From assembly GCF_022829725.1 (NCBI RefSeq), contig NZ_JAKSYG010000207.1:62001-126000 (forward strand): DNA of 64,000 bases, given 5' to 3'. The notes under the pieces were generated by a model. That model was not told where the DNA came from. It saw only the letters and a list, made by a program, of their open reading frames with translations, and did no database searches. The translations under genes and the position numbers were made by a program. Positions 42,589-52,605 of this stretch are shown piece by piece (positions within the stretch are counted from its first letter, which is position 1; every line of letters starts with the position of its first letter). The stretch comes from Methylobacterium sp. E-005. Its GTDB lineage: Bacteria; Pseudomonadota; Alphaproteobacteria; Rhizobiales; Beijerinckiaceae.

Positions 42589-43770
42589 TCAGGCCCTCGG
42601 CACGGTCCAGACCCGCATCGGCCGCGACAGGCCGCGCAGCTCGATCGTCCCGACCGGCTCCAGCGGACGCGCGCAGCGCTCCGCAAACGAGTCCGACACC
42701 AGGAGATCGTGGCCCAGCGTCGCGCACTGGCTCTCGATCCGGCTGGCCTCGTTGACCGCCCGGCCGATGATCGTAAAGTCGAGGCGCCGCTCGGTCCCGA
42801 CATTGCCGTAGATCACCGTCCCGAAATGCACGACGCATTCGGCCACGAGTTCCGGCAGCCCGGCCGCGCGGCGGCGGTCGTTGAGCGCGGCGTTGGCGGC
42901 GAGCCCTTCGGTCGCGGCGTCCAGGGCGGCCCCACAGACCGGGCAGGGCAGGGGGCCGGCCTCCGGCACCGGGAAGATCGCCAGGAACCCGTCCCCTAAG
43001 AACTTCAGGATCTCGCCGCCGTGCCGCGCCACCGGATCGCCGAGGGCGTCGAAATGCTCGTTGAGCCACGTGACCATGTCGGCCGGATCCACCCGGTCGG
43101 CCAGGGCCGTGAAGCCGCGCAGATCCGTCAGCAGGATCGCCGCCGGTACGGCCCGCCCCTCGCCCCGCCGGATCTGACCGTCGAGGATCCGCTCGGCGGT
43201 GGAGCGGCCCAGATAGGTCGCCGACACCTCGCGGAACGTGTGGGCCAGGCTCATCTTGGCGAGGGCGAGGGTCAGGAACGGGAGGATGTCGGCGATGGCG
43301 GCCAGGTGCGCCGCGGTGAAGCCGGCCCCGTCCCGGGTGCAGAACGAGACCGCGATGCCCCGCAGCGCGGTACCGGGGGCGAACTCGACGATGTGCAGGA
43401 CGTAGTCGACGCCGCCCTGGGCCCCGAGGGCTCGCAGGACCGGAAAATCCGCGTCCAGCCCGGGCGCGTCGAGGCGCCAGCGCCCGAAGCTCTCGCCCTT
43501 CTCCACCAGCGCGTAGACCGGGCTCAGGAGCCAGTCGCTCTCCTCGTCGGCGCCGTGGGCATTGGCGACGAAGGAAATCCCCTCGCCCGCGTGCCAGTTC
43601 AGGCTGACGCCGCGCAGCGTCGGGTCGAGGGCCGGGGCCATGACGCTGACCCGCCAGACGGGGATGCCGGCGCCGGCCAGCGCCTCGCAGAAGCCGGTCA
43701 GCAGCGTGTCGTGGTCGTCGGTGGCGGTGGCGTGCCCGGCGATCCAGCGGCTCAGTCGTGTCAGGTCCAT
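42589..43770 (-). CDS. Class III adenylate/guanylate cyclase
   Basis: 393 aa. Residues 1-180 form an N-terminal sensory-type region without a clear domain (Trp-rich, GAF-like length). The C-terminal cyclase domain has AAILLTDLRGFTALADR (first metal Asp), GGEILKFLGDGFLAIFP (substrate Lys and second metal Asp), and IIGRAVNEASRIE (transition-state Asn and Arg). A CPVC motif inside the domain (near residue 275) is noteworthy and may respond to redox. Produces cAMP (or cGMP). It lies antisense between eno and ftsB, interrupting an otherwise common alphaproteobacterial neighbourhood. Confidence 0.87.
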   Translation of the reverse strand: MDLTRLSRWIAGHATATDDHDTLLTGFCEALAGAGIPVWRVSVMAPALDPTLRGVSLNWHAGEGISFVANAHGADEESDWLLSPVYALVEKGESFGRWRLDAPGLDADFPVLRALGAQGGVDYVLHIVEFAPGTALRGIAVSFCTRDGAGFTAAHLAAIADILPFLTLALAKMSLAHTFREVSATYLGRSTAERILDGQIRRGEGRAVPAAILLTDLRGFTALADRVDPADMVTWLNEHFDALGDPVARHGGEILKFLGDGFLAIFPVPEAGPLPCPVCGAALDAATEGLAANAALNDRRRAAGLPELVAECVVHFGTVIYGNVGTERRLDFTIIGRAVNEASRIESQCATLGHDLLVSDSFAERCARPLEPVGTIELRGLSRPMRVWTVPRA

Positions 43771-43849
43771 CCCTCAGGCTCGCCCCTGTCTGCCCCGGCC
43801 GCCGCACGATCGCAAAGAACCCTTAACCTTTCCGCGCGACGGTCGCCCC

Positions 43850-44161
43850 ATGGTTGTCCGCCGCCGCGTCAGAATGGTCGTGTTGCCGCTCGGTCTCTGG
43901 ACCCTGTCGGCGCTCGTCGTCGGCTATTTCGTCTGGCAGGCCGAGAGCGGCAATCGGGGCCTCGAGGCCAAGAAGGCGCTGAAGATCCGCGCCTATCAGC
44001 TCACCCAGGAGCTGAACGCCGTGAAGGCCGAGCGGGCGACCTGGGAGCACCGCGTCGCCCTGCTCAAGAGCGACCAGATCGACCGCGATCTGCTGGAGGA
44101 GCGCGCGCGGATCGTGCTCGGGCGCGTCCACGCCAACGACGTGGTCATCATCACGCCGTGA
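43850..44161 (+). CDS. ftsB: FtsB/DivIC-family septum formation initiator
   Basis: 103 aa from ATG 43850. One membrane helix (MVVLPLGLWTLSALVVGYFVW, about residues 9-29) followed by a coiled coil (residues about 40-75, KKALKIRAYQLTQELNAVKAERATWEHRVALLK) and the short C-terminal domain with IDRDLLEERARIVLG. FtsB links FtsQ and FtsL in the divisome. Position between eno and pdhA is conserved in alphaproteobacteria. Confidence 0.85.
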   Translation: MVVRRRVRMVVLPLGLWTLSALVVGYFVWQAESGNRGLEAKKALKIRAYQLTQELNAVKAERATWEHRVALLKSDQIDRDLLEERARIVLGRVHANDVVIITP

Positions 44162-44282
44162 TCGCGGTGGCGCCCCGCGCCGCAATCCCGAAAGCCTTCT
44201 GACAACAGCGGCCTCCTGTCAGAGCGGCAACCCTCGCTTTCCAACTGGCGCTGTCCTACACCCCCCGAAGTCGCGTGGAATC

Positions 44283-45371
44283 ATGGGGAGTGCGCCGATG
44301 GATGCCGCCAAGGAGCCCGCCAAGGACGCTGCGTCCTCGGCTTCGCAGGCCGGAAGCCCCCAGGTCGCCGAGGCGCACAAGCCGGCGCCCAACATGCCGC
44401 AATTCTCGCGGGACGAAGACCTCCACGCCTATCACGAGATGCTGCTGATCCGGCGCTTCGAGGAGAAGGCCGGCCAGCTCTACGGCATGGGCCTGATCGG
44501 CGGCTTCTGCCACCTCTATATCGGCCAGGAGGCCGTGGTGATCGGCATGCAGATGGCCTCGGTCGAGGGCGACCAGGTCATCACCGGCTACCGCGACCAC
44601 GGCCACATGCTGGCCTGCGGTATGGACCCGAAGGGCGTGATGGCCGAGCTGACCGGCCGCCGCGGCGGCTACAGCCGCGGCAAGGGCGGCTCGATGCACA
44701 TGTTCAGCCGCGAGAAGCAGTTCTTCGGCGGCCATGGCATCGTCGGCGCGCAGGTCTCGCTGGGCACCGGCCTCGCCTTCGCCGATCATTACCGGGAGAA
44801 CGGCAAGGTCAGCCTGACCTATATGGGCGATGGCGCCGCCAACCAGGGCCAGGTCTACGAGAGCTTCAACATGGCGGCCCTCTGGAAGCTGCCGGTCGTC
44901 TACGTGATCGAGAACAACCGCTACGCCATGGGCACCTCGGTGGCCCGGGCCTCGGCGCAGACCGACTTCTCGAAGCGCGGCCTCTCCTTCGGTATCCCGG
45001 GCGAGCAGGTCGACGGCATGGACGTGCGCACCGTGCGCGAGGCCGCCACCCGGGCGATCGAGCACGCCCGCACCGGCCAGGGGCCGTACATCCTGGAGAT
45101 GCAGACCTACCGCTATCGCGGCCACTCCATGTCCGATCCGGCCAAGTACCGGACCAAGGACGAGGTCTCGAAGATGCGCGACGAGCACGACCCGATCGAG
45201 ATGGTGCGCAAGCGCCTGCTCGAATTGCACGGCGTGCCGGAGACCGAGTTGAAGGCGACGGATGCCAAGGTCCGCGAGATCGTCAACGCCTCGGCCGAGT
45301 TCGCGACCAACGATCCCGAGCCCGATCCGTCCGAGCTCTGGACCGATATCTTGTTGGATGCGCACGCCTAG
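44283..45371 (+). CDS. pdhA: Pyruvate dehydrogenase E1 component, alpha subunit
   Basis: 362 aa. TPP-dependent decarboxylation of pyruvate, as alpha2beta2 with PdhB. TPP motif MGDGAANQGQVYESFNMAAL (starting at residue 181) ending with VIENNRYAM; HGHMLACGMDP and GGYSRGKGGSMHMFS upstream; phosphorylation-loop region YRGHSMSDPAKYR. The N-terminal 40 residues are an Ala/Pro-rich tail. First gene of the pdh operon. Confidence 0.95.
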   Translation: MGSAPMDAAKEPAKDAASSASQAGSPQVAEAHKPAPNMPQFSRDEDLHAYHEMLLIRRFEEKAGQLYGMGLIGGFCHLYIGQEAVVIGMQMASVEGDQVITGYRDHGHMLACGMDPKGVMAELTGRRGGYSRGKGGSMHMFSREKQFFGGHGIVGAQVSLGTGLAFADHYRENGKVSLTYMGDGAANQGQVYESFNMAALWKLPVVYVIENNRYAMGTSVARASAQTDFSKRGLSFGIPGEQVDGMDVRTVREAATRAIEHARTGQGPYILEMQTYRYRGHSMSDPAKYRTKDEVSKMRDEHDPIEMVRKRLLELHGVPETELKATDAKVREIVNASAEFATNDPEPDPSELWTDILLDAHA

Positions 45372-45425
45372 CGCGATCCTGAAACCCTGGCCGCCCCTAT
45401 CGAAAAGACGACCGCAGAGCTGAGC

Positions 45426-46883
45426 ATGGCGACCGACATCCTGATGCCCGCCCTCTCGCCCACCATGGAGGAGGGCAAGCTCGCCAAGTGGCTGAAGAAG
45501 GAGGGCGATCCGATCAAGTCCGGCGACGTGCTGGCCGAGATCGAGACCGACAAGGCCACCATGGAGGTGGAGGCGATCGACGAGGGCGTCCTCGCCAAGA
45601 TCCTGATCGCCGAGGGCACCGAGGGTGTTGCGGTCAACACGCCGATCGCCGTCATCGCCGCCGAGGGCGAGGACCCGGCGAGTGTCCAGTCCGGCGGCGG
45701 CGCCAAGTCCGATGCTTCCAAGCCCAACGGCGCGGGCGGCCATCCGGCGCCCACGCCCGACATGCAGGCCGAGGGCATGGCCGACAAGGCCGCCCCCGCC
45801 GCCAAGACCGGCGACGATGCCCCGAAGGCCCCGGCGGCGCCGGCAATCATCACCAACAAGGCCGACGAGCCGGTGATGGAAGAGTTCCCGACCGGCACGC
45901 CGATGGTCACCACCACGGTGCGCGAGGCCCTGCGCGACGCCATGGCGGAGGAGATGCGCCGCGACGGCGACGTGTTCGTCATGGGCGAGGAGGTCGCCGA
46001 GTACCAGGGCGCCTACAAGATCACCCAGAACCTGCTGCAGGAATTCGGCGCCAAGCGGGTGGTCGACACCCCGATCACCGAGCATGGTTTCGCGGGCATC
46101 GGCGTCGGCGCGGCGCTCGCCGGCCTGAAGCCGATCATCGAGTTCATGACCTTCAACTTCGCCATGCAGGCGATCGACCACATCATCAACTCGGCGGCCA
46201 AGACGCTGTACATGTCCGGCGGCCAGCTCGGCTGCCCGATCGTGTTCCGGGGCCCCAACGGCGCGGCCGCCCGGGTGGGCGCCCAGCACAGCCACGACTA
46301 TTCCGCGTGGTACTCCAACGTGCCGGGCCTGAAGGTGATCGCGCCCTACACGGCGTCCGACGCCAAGGGGCTGCTCAAGGCCGCGATCCGCGATCCGAAC
46401 CCGGTGATCTTCCTCGAGAACGAGATCCTCTACGGCCAGTCCTTCCCGGTGCCGCAGCTCGACGATTTCGTGCTGCCGATCGGCAAGGCGCGGATCCACC
46501 GCCCCGGCACGGACGTGACCATCGTGTCCTTCTCGATCGGCATGACCTACGCGCTGAAGGCCGCACAGGTGCTGGCCGAGCAGGGGATCGAGGCGGAGGT
46601 CATCGACCTGCGCACGATCCGCCCGATGGATTCCGAGACGGTGGTCAAGTCGGTCAAGAAGACCGGCCGCTGCATCACCGTGGAGGAGGGCTTCCCGCAA
46701 TCCGGCATCGGCGCTGAGATCGTGGCCCGCCTGATGGCCGACGCCTTCGATTACCTCGATGCCCCGGTCCTGCGGATCACCGGCAAGGACGTGCCGATGC
46801 CCTACGCGGCCAATCTGGAGAAGCTGGCGCTGCCGAACGTTGCGGAGGTCGTCGAGGCCGCCAAGAGCGTCTGCTACAAGTAA
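45426..46883 (+). CDS. pdhB: Pyruvate dehydrogenase E1 component, beta subunit with lipoyl domain
   Basis: 485 aa, longer than a plain E1-beta (about 330) because residues 1-80 are a biotinyl/lipoyl domain with lipoylation K43 in ETDKATMEVE. An Ala/Pro-rich linker (about 80-145) leads to the E1-beta domain: MFVMGEEVAEYQGAYK-like sequence, TPITEHGFAGIGVGAAL, GPNGAAARVGAQHSHDYSAWYSNVPGLKVIAPY and transketolase C-terminal part RCITVEEGFPQSGIGAEI. Lipoyl-E1-beta fusions are usual in alphaproteobacteria. Part of the lipoyl DNA is identical to that of pdhC. Confidence 0.94.
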   Translation: MATDILMPALSPTMEEGKLAKWLKKEGDPIKSGDVLAEIETDKATMEVEAIDEGVLAKILIAEGTEGVAVNTPIAVIAAEGEDPASVQSGGGAKSDASKPNGAGGHPAPTPDMQAEGMADKAAPAAKTGDDAPKAPAAPAIITNKADEPVMEEFPTGTPMVTTTVREALRDAMAEEMRRDGDVFVMGEEVAEYQGAYKITQNLLQEFGAKRVVDTPITEHGFAGIGVGAALAGLKPIIEFMTFNFAMQAIDHIINSAAKTLYMSGGQLGCPIVFRGPNGAAARVGAQHSHDYSAWYSNVPGLKVIAPYTASDAKGLLKAAIRDPNPVIFLENEILYGQSFPVPQLDDFVLPIGKARIHRPGTDVTIVSFSIGMTYALKAAQVLAEQGIEAEVIDLRTIRPMDSETVVKSVKKTGRCITVEEGFPQSGIGAEIVARLMADAFDYLDAPVLRITGKDVPMPYAANLEKLALPNVAEVVEAAKSVCYK

Positions 46884-46890
46884 CGGGCGC

Positions 46891-46911
46891 GCGGGCGACG
46901 CTGTCGCCCGC
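46891..46911 (+). other. Intra-operon hairpin between pdhB and the DUF5076 gene
   Basis: GCGGGCGAC (46891-46899) and GTCGCCCGC (46903-46911), 9-bp perfect stem and 3-nt loop, right after the pdhB stop. No U-tract. It could stabilise the pdhAB part of the mRNA or reduce read-through. Confidence 0.5.
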
Positions 46912-46943
46912 CCCGGCCAGGATCGAGGAACAGCCGGCGCGCC

Positions 46944-47231
46944 ATGAGCCAGGATTCCAACAGCGACTTCGCCGAACTCGCCATCCCGCCCGACGCCCTG
47001 GAACAGGGCGGCATCGAGGTGCTGCGCGCGGCCGTGGTCGACGGTGCGGTGAGCGTCGCGCTGCGCCGCTCCTTCGACGACCCGGCAACCTGGGGCCGGC
47101 TCCTGATCGACCTCGCCCGGCAGGCGGCCCGCGCCTATGCGCTGGAGACCGATATGTCGGAGGAGGAGGCCCTGGAGCGCATCCGCGCCGGTTGGGAGGC
47201 CGAGGGGCTCGACCCCGGCGGCCTCAACTAG
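46944..47231 (+). CDS. DUF5076-type protein
   Basis: 95 aa, acidic, no membrane segment. LAIPPDALEQGGIEVLRAAVVDGAVSVALRRSF and WGRLLIDLARQAARAYA correspond to the small DUF5076 family, whose members are often found inside alphaproteobacterial pdh operons. The biochemical role is unknown; co-localisation suggests regulation or assembly of the pyruvate dehydrogenase complex. 60 bp after pdhB. Confidence 0.75.
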   Translation: MSQDSNSDFAELAIPPDALEQGGIEVLRAAVVDGAVSVALRRSFDDPATWGRLLIDLARQAARAYALETDMSEEEALERIRAGWEAEGLDPGGLN

Positions 47232-47246
47232 CGATGGCACCCGACC

Positions 47247-47840
47247 ATGGCTGAGGCGGCTGTCCGGCAGGCGACCTACGCGGATCTGGAAGCGGTCCCC
47301 GAGCATCTCGTCGCCGAGATCATCGACGGGGTGCTGGAGACGCATCCGCGGCCGAGGCCCCGGCACGGCATCGCCGCGGCTCGCCTTTCGGGAGAGCTGG
47401 ATCGGCCGTTCGCGCGTGGCCGTGGCGGCCCTGGTGGATGGGTGTTTATCATCGAGCCGGAACTTCATCTGGGATCCCAGGTGGTCGTTCCCGATCTCGC
47501 CGGCTGGCGCCGCGAGCGGATGCCGGCCGAACCCGAGGACGCGTACATCGAGACTCCTCCGGACTGGATCTGCGAGATCCTCTCGCCGTCCACCATCCGC
47601 CTCGACCGAGGCCGCAAACGCAGCATCTACGGCACGTCCGGCGTCGGTCACCTCTGGCTACTGGACCCGGCCGCGGGCGTGCTGGAAGGCTTCGCCCTCG
47701 CGGACGGGCGCTGGGTGCTCCCCGCCACGATCCAGCGCGGCGAGACCGTGGCCCTGCCGCCCTTCGACGCCGTTCCGTTCCCCTTCGACGACCTCTTTCC
47801 CTTCGACGATCCGGCCGCCCCGGCCCAGCCCGAGACCTGA
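47247..47840 (+). CDS. Uma2-family (DUF820) putative endonuclease
   Basis: 197 aa. Restriction-endonuclease-like fold: ATYADLEAVPEHLVAEIIDGVLETH, then FIIEPELHLGSQVVVPDLAGWRRER (P-D) and DWICEILSPSTIRLDRGRKRSIYGTSGVGHLWLLDP, where the Glu in CEILSPST and following D-x-K/Y residues match the Uma2 core. Biological role unknown; Uma2 genes are abundant in cyanobacteria and scattered in other bacteria. It starts 15 bp after the DUF5076 stop and ends 4 bp before pdhC, so it must be transcribed with the pdh genes. GC content is like its neighbours. Confidence 0.85.
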   Translation: MAEAAVRQATYADLEAVPEHLVAEIIDGVLETHPRPRPRHGIAAARLSGELDRPFARGRGGPGGWVFIIEPELHLGSQVVVPDLAGWRRERMPAEPEDAYIETPPDWICEILSPSTIRLDRGRKRSIYGTSGVGHLWLLDPAAGVLEGFALADGRWVLPATIQRGETVALPPFDAVPFPFDDLFPFDDPAAPAQPET

Positions 47841-47844
47841 TGCC

Positions 47845-49287
47845 ATGCCGATCAACGTGCTGATGCCCGCGCTCTCGCCCACCATGGAGAAGGGCAACCT
47901 CGCCAAGTGGCTGAAGAAGGAGGGGGACGCGATCAAGTCCGGCGACGTGCTGGCCGAGATCGAGACCGACAAGGCCACCATGGAGGTGGAGGCGATCGAC
48001 GAGGGCGTGCTCGCCAAGATCCTCGTGCCCGAGGGCACCGCGGACGTGCCGGTCAACGACCTGATCGCCATCATCGCCGCCGAGGGCGAGGACCCGTCGA
48101 GCGTCCAGGCCGGCGGCGCGCCGAAGGCGGCCTCCAACGGCGCGGCCGAACCCAAGTCCGAAGCCAAGTCCGAGCCCAAGGCTGACGCCTCGGCGGCCGA
48201 CCAGAACACCACGCCCGGCGGCGGCCACATGTCGTACGAGCGGATCAACGCCGCGCCGGAGGGTGCGCAGCCGAGCGGTGCCCCGCAGGCCGGCGCCCAG
48301 GCCGGTTCGGGCGGGCGGGTCTTCGCCTCGCCGCTCGCCCGGCGGATCGCCAAGCAGGAGGGCGTGGAACTCGGCGCCGTCCAGGGCAGCGGCCCGCATG
48401 GTCGCATCATCGCCCGCGACGTCCAGGCCGCGAAGGCCTCCGGCGCCACCAAGGCCCCCGCCGCCGCTCCGCAGGCCGCCGCCGAGGCGCCGAAGGCGGC
48501 CCCGGCTCCGAAGGCCGCCCCCGCGGGCGGCGGCGCGCCGGCCGGACTCACGACCGATCAGGTCAAGGGCTTCTTCGCCAAGGATGCCTACGAGGAAGTG
48601 CCCCTCGACGGCATGCGCAAGACCATCGCCAAGCGCCTCACCGAGGCGATGCAGGTCGCCCCGCACTTCTACCTGACGGTGGATTGCGAGCTCGACGCGC
48701 TGATGAAGCTGCGCGAGACGCTGAACGGCTCCGCCGGCAAGGACAAGGACGGCAAGCCCGCCTTCAAGCTCTCGGTGAACGACTTCGTCATCAAGGCGAT
48801 GGGCCTCGCCCTGACCCGCGTGCCGGCCGCCAACGCGGTCTGGGCCGAGGACCGGATCCTGCGCTTCAAGAACGCGGAGGTCGGCGTCGCGGTGGCGATC
48901 GACGGCGGGCTGTTCACCCCGGTGATCCGCCGGGCGAACGAGAAGACGCTCTCGACCATCTCCAACGAGATGAAGGACTTTGCGGCGCGCGCCCGCGCCA
49001 AGAAGCTGAAGCCCGAGGAGTACCAGGGCGGCGTCACCTCGGTGTCGAATCTCGGCATGTTCGGGATCAAGCACTTCACCGCGGTGATCAACCCGCCGCA
49101 ATCGAGCATCCTGGCGGTGGGCGCGGGCGAGAAGCGCGTGGTCGTGAAGGACGGGGCGCCAGCCGTGGTCCAGGTGATGACCTGCACCCTGTCGTGCGAC
49201 CACCGGGTGCTCGACGGGGCGCTCGGCGCGGAGCTGGTCTCGGCCTTCAAGGGGCTGATCGAGAACCCGATGGGCATGCTGGTCTGA
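47845..49287 (+). CDS. pdhC: Dihydrolipoamide acetyltransferase (PDH E2)
   Basis: 480 aa. One N-terminal lipoyl domain (K43 in ETDKATMEVE), an Ala/Pro/Lys-rich linker, the peripheral-subunit-binding domain (VFASPLARRIAKQEGVEL and GSGPHGRIIARDV, about residues 152-190), another Ala/Pro linker, and the catalytic domain ending with MTCTLSCDHRVLDGALGAEL (catalytic His and Asp). Forms the core of the complex, transferring acetyl from lipoate to CoA. Confidence 0.95.
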   Translation: MPINVLMPALSPTMEKGNLAKWLKKEGDAIKSGDVLAEIETDKATMEVEAIDEGVLAKILVPEGTADVPVNDLIAIIAAEGEDPSSVQAGGAPKAASNGAAEPKSEAKSEPKADASAADQNTTPGGGHMSYERINAAPEGAQPSGAPQAGAQAGSGGRVFASPLARRIAKQEGVELGAVQGSGPHGRIIARDVQAAKASGATKAPAAAPQAAAEAPKAAPAPKAAPAGGGAPAGLTTDQVKGFFAKDAYEEVPLDGMRKTIAKRLTEAMQVAPHFYLTVDCELDALMKLRETLNGSAGKDKDGKPAFKLSVNDFVIKAMGLALTRVPAANAVWAEDRILRFKNAEVGVAVAIDGGLFTPVIRRANEKTLSTISNEMKDFAARARAKKLKPEEYQGGVTSVSNLGMFGIKHFTAVINPPQSSILAVGAGEKRVVVKDGAPAVVQVMTCTLSCDHRVLDGALGAELVSAFKGLIENPMGMLV

Positions 49288-49300
49288 GGCGGAGCACACG

Positions 49301-50740
<1,440 letters not shown>

Positions 50741-50769
50741 TAAAAACATAATTTGGGATCTCAACTGTG

Positions 50770-50800
50770 GAAGTTTTGCTGATTGGGATCCCAAAACTTC
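50770..50800. promoter_or_regulatory. Nested inverted repeats in AT-rich leader
   Basis: GAAGTTTTG (50770-50778) and CAAAACTTC (50792-50800) form a 9-bp inverted repeat; within the interval TTGGGATCCCAA (50783-50794) is a perfect 12-bp palindrome, so two alternative hairpins overlap. A further TTTGGGATC occurs just upstream (50753-50761). Either terminator for lpdA or binding site controlling the gene at 50987. The rest of 50741-50986 shows no gene. Confidence 0.55.
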
Positions 50801-50986
50801 AAATTTATTCGGCGTAAGAATTTGCCCCTGATTTGATTGCGTAAAATTACGCTTTACTGGTGGGAAGCGGCCAGCACACCACCAATGTTTCTCGGCCTTA
50901 ATTTGGGGCACATCTTGATGGCAATTCTTGAATTTATCTGCTTTGGGTGCACGTCTTAAAACGCCTCACATCAAGGCAACTACTAG

Positions 50987-52585
50987 ATGGGTCAAGCGTC
51001 GATAGGTCTACACAAGAGAAGATTTGCAAACTATCTCAGCATAGCCGAAGATTCTGATCTATTTAGGCTGGTGTGGGCGATTTTCACATTACAATCTGAC
51101 AGACCTGAGCGGGCTCTAGACTACTTGGACTTTCCAAACGAAGCAATTACCACCGATCACGGATCACGTTATTTTGCCCATCGATGGAAATTAGAGACGA
51201 TAATAAATGAATCTCTAGTTACGCCAAAAAAGCCGCCTACTTCGTCGTACGACAGGAAGCTCACATGCTCGTCGTACAACGATATAGCCGCTTTGCTGAA
51301 TGCCCTCGGAAAGGTGGAAAACGCTGAAGCCGGAGTATCGCTTCAACAGATTAACGTACTTGATGAACTTCATCGCCTTGCGCAAAGACAATTCGAATGG
51401 CAGCGTGGCTTTCTGCTATTAAGTAATCTATATCGTTCAAGTTTTATCTACGGCGGCAGCTTGGCGCGATCTGAATTCGAGAGAATTCGCCAAATGTCAC
51501 TCGACACGTTCGTTCAGGCCTGTTTTTCCGTCGGCGCCTCTCTAACGACACGTCCCTTTCTCGATAAAGAGACGAGTTTCGAAATCATCGGATTATCGCG
51601 GGAAGCAATCGCGCAAACTTGGCAGATTATTTCACTCCCAATCGAGCAGGCTCGTTCACAGGCGATAGAGTTAAGATCGAAAGGCGGACAAATCGCATAC
51701 CGGCCAAGCCTTCTTAGAAAATTTCCATGTATCGCCTTTGGTAGCTCCCACAATATTGTCATTGCCCCACTGCCAACGCTTGTCATGCTGCGATCTACCG
51801 CAGGAATTTTCTATGACTTGGTGACGGCCCATACCGCCACGCGCAATGAAATAGGTGGCCGGTTCGAGATCTATGTAGCCGATCTGCTGCGAACAATATT
51901 TTCTCATAACGACATAAGGCGCAGTTTCAAGTACAATTCGAAGAACGGTGAGGTAGATTCACCAGATATTTCTGTTGTGCAAAATAATAAAATTGCGGCT
52001 ATTGTTGAATGCAAGGCCTTGAAAATGACATTTGAGGCTCGTTTTGGTGATTACCCTTTGAGGGATGCCAAATCGAGATACGACGAACTGGTGCGAGGCG
52101 TTATTCAAATTTGGAAGTACAGAGCTCATGTAAGGCTCGGCATCGCACCTGTCGTAGCCTTTTCAGAAAACGCAATAGGATTAATAGTAACGCTCGATAG
52201 CTGGCTGATGATGTCAAAATCTATGCAACAGCAAATCGTCAAGCAGGCGCGTTTAGAATCTGTCGAAAAATTTCCGATGATCAACGAAGTAGATCGTATA
52301 TCTGTGTCTTTTTGCCCCATAGATGATCTTGAAATTTTGTGTGCCCGAGCCACTCCGAGCTCTCTCATTGATACATTTGTTCAGGCCGCATCTGAGCAAC
52401 TTATAGGTTGGATGCTATGGAATGTACATGATGAAATAGCGCCGGGTCCTCATACCAACAAACCTTACCCTTTTCGAGATCGTGTAGCGGAAGTAGTACC
52501 GTGGTGGGGGCAAATGGCATCTCGAATGGGTCGCAACCCAGTTACCTTCGATTTAGAAAATCCACAGGCGTCAAGCGATTTATAA
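50987..52585 (+). CDS. Putative PD-(D/E)XK nuclease-fold protein, AT-rich orphan
   Basis: 532 aa. Markedly AT-richer than all neighbours and with A/T-ending codons, so acquired by transfer. Residues 1-285 are mostly helical with no recognised domain. A nuclease-like core follows: E294 in GRFEIYVADLLRTIF, D324/D327 in GEVDSPDISVV, E341-C-K343 in AAIVECKAL and Q374 in RGVIQIWKYR, the order and spacing (E, D, E-x-K, Q) of PD-(D/E)XK enzymes such as restriction and repair nucleases. No helicase, methylase or partner gene is adjacent. AAGG lies 10 nt before the ATG. Could be a stand-alone defence nuclease or a damaged-DNA-acting enzyme; the family name is not known to me. Confidence 0.72.
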   Translation: MGQASIGLHKRRFANYLSIAEDSDLFRLVWAIFTLQSDRPERALDYLDFPNEAITTDHGSRYFAHRWKLETIINESLVTPKKPPTSSYDRKLTCSSYNDIAALLNALGKVENAEAGVSLQQINVLDELHRLAQRQFEWQRGFLLLSNLYRSSFIYGGSLARSEFERIRQMSLDTFVQACFSVGASLTTRPFLDKETSFEIIGLSREAIAQTWQIISLPIEQARSQAIELRSKGGQIAYRPSLLRKFPCIAFGSSHNIVIAPLPTLVMLRSTAGIFYDLVTAHTATRNEIGGRFEIYVADLLRTIFSHNDIRRSFKYNSKNGEVDSPDISVVQNNKIAAIVECKALKMTFEARFGDYPLRDAKSRYDELVRGVIQIWKYRAHVRLGIAPVVAFSENAIGLIVTLDSWLMMSKSMQQQIVKQARLESVEKFPMINEVDRISVSFCPIDDLEILCARATPSSLIDTFVQAASEQLIGWMLWNVHDEIAPGPHTNKPYPFRDRVAEVVPWWGQMASRMGRNPVTFDLENPQASSDL

Positions 52586-52605
52586 TCGAGTTTGCTTCGT
52601 CTATT

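Noticed and set aside
44256..47651. Very long open frame on the minus strand across pdhA, pdhB and the following genes (over 1,100 codons)
   Set aside because: It is antisense to four well-identified genes; its His/Gly/Arg/Asp-rich composition is what GC-rich codon structure gives in the opposite frame.
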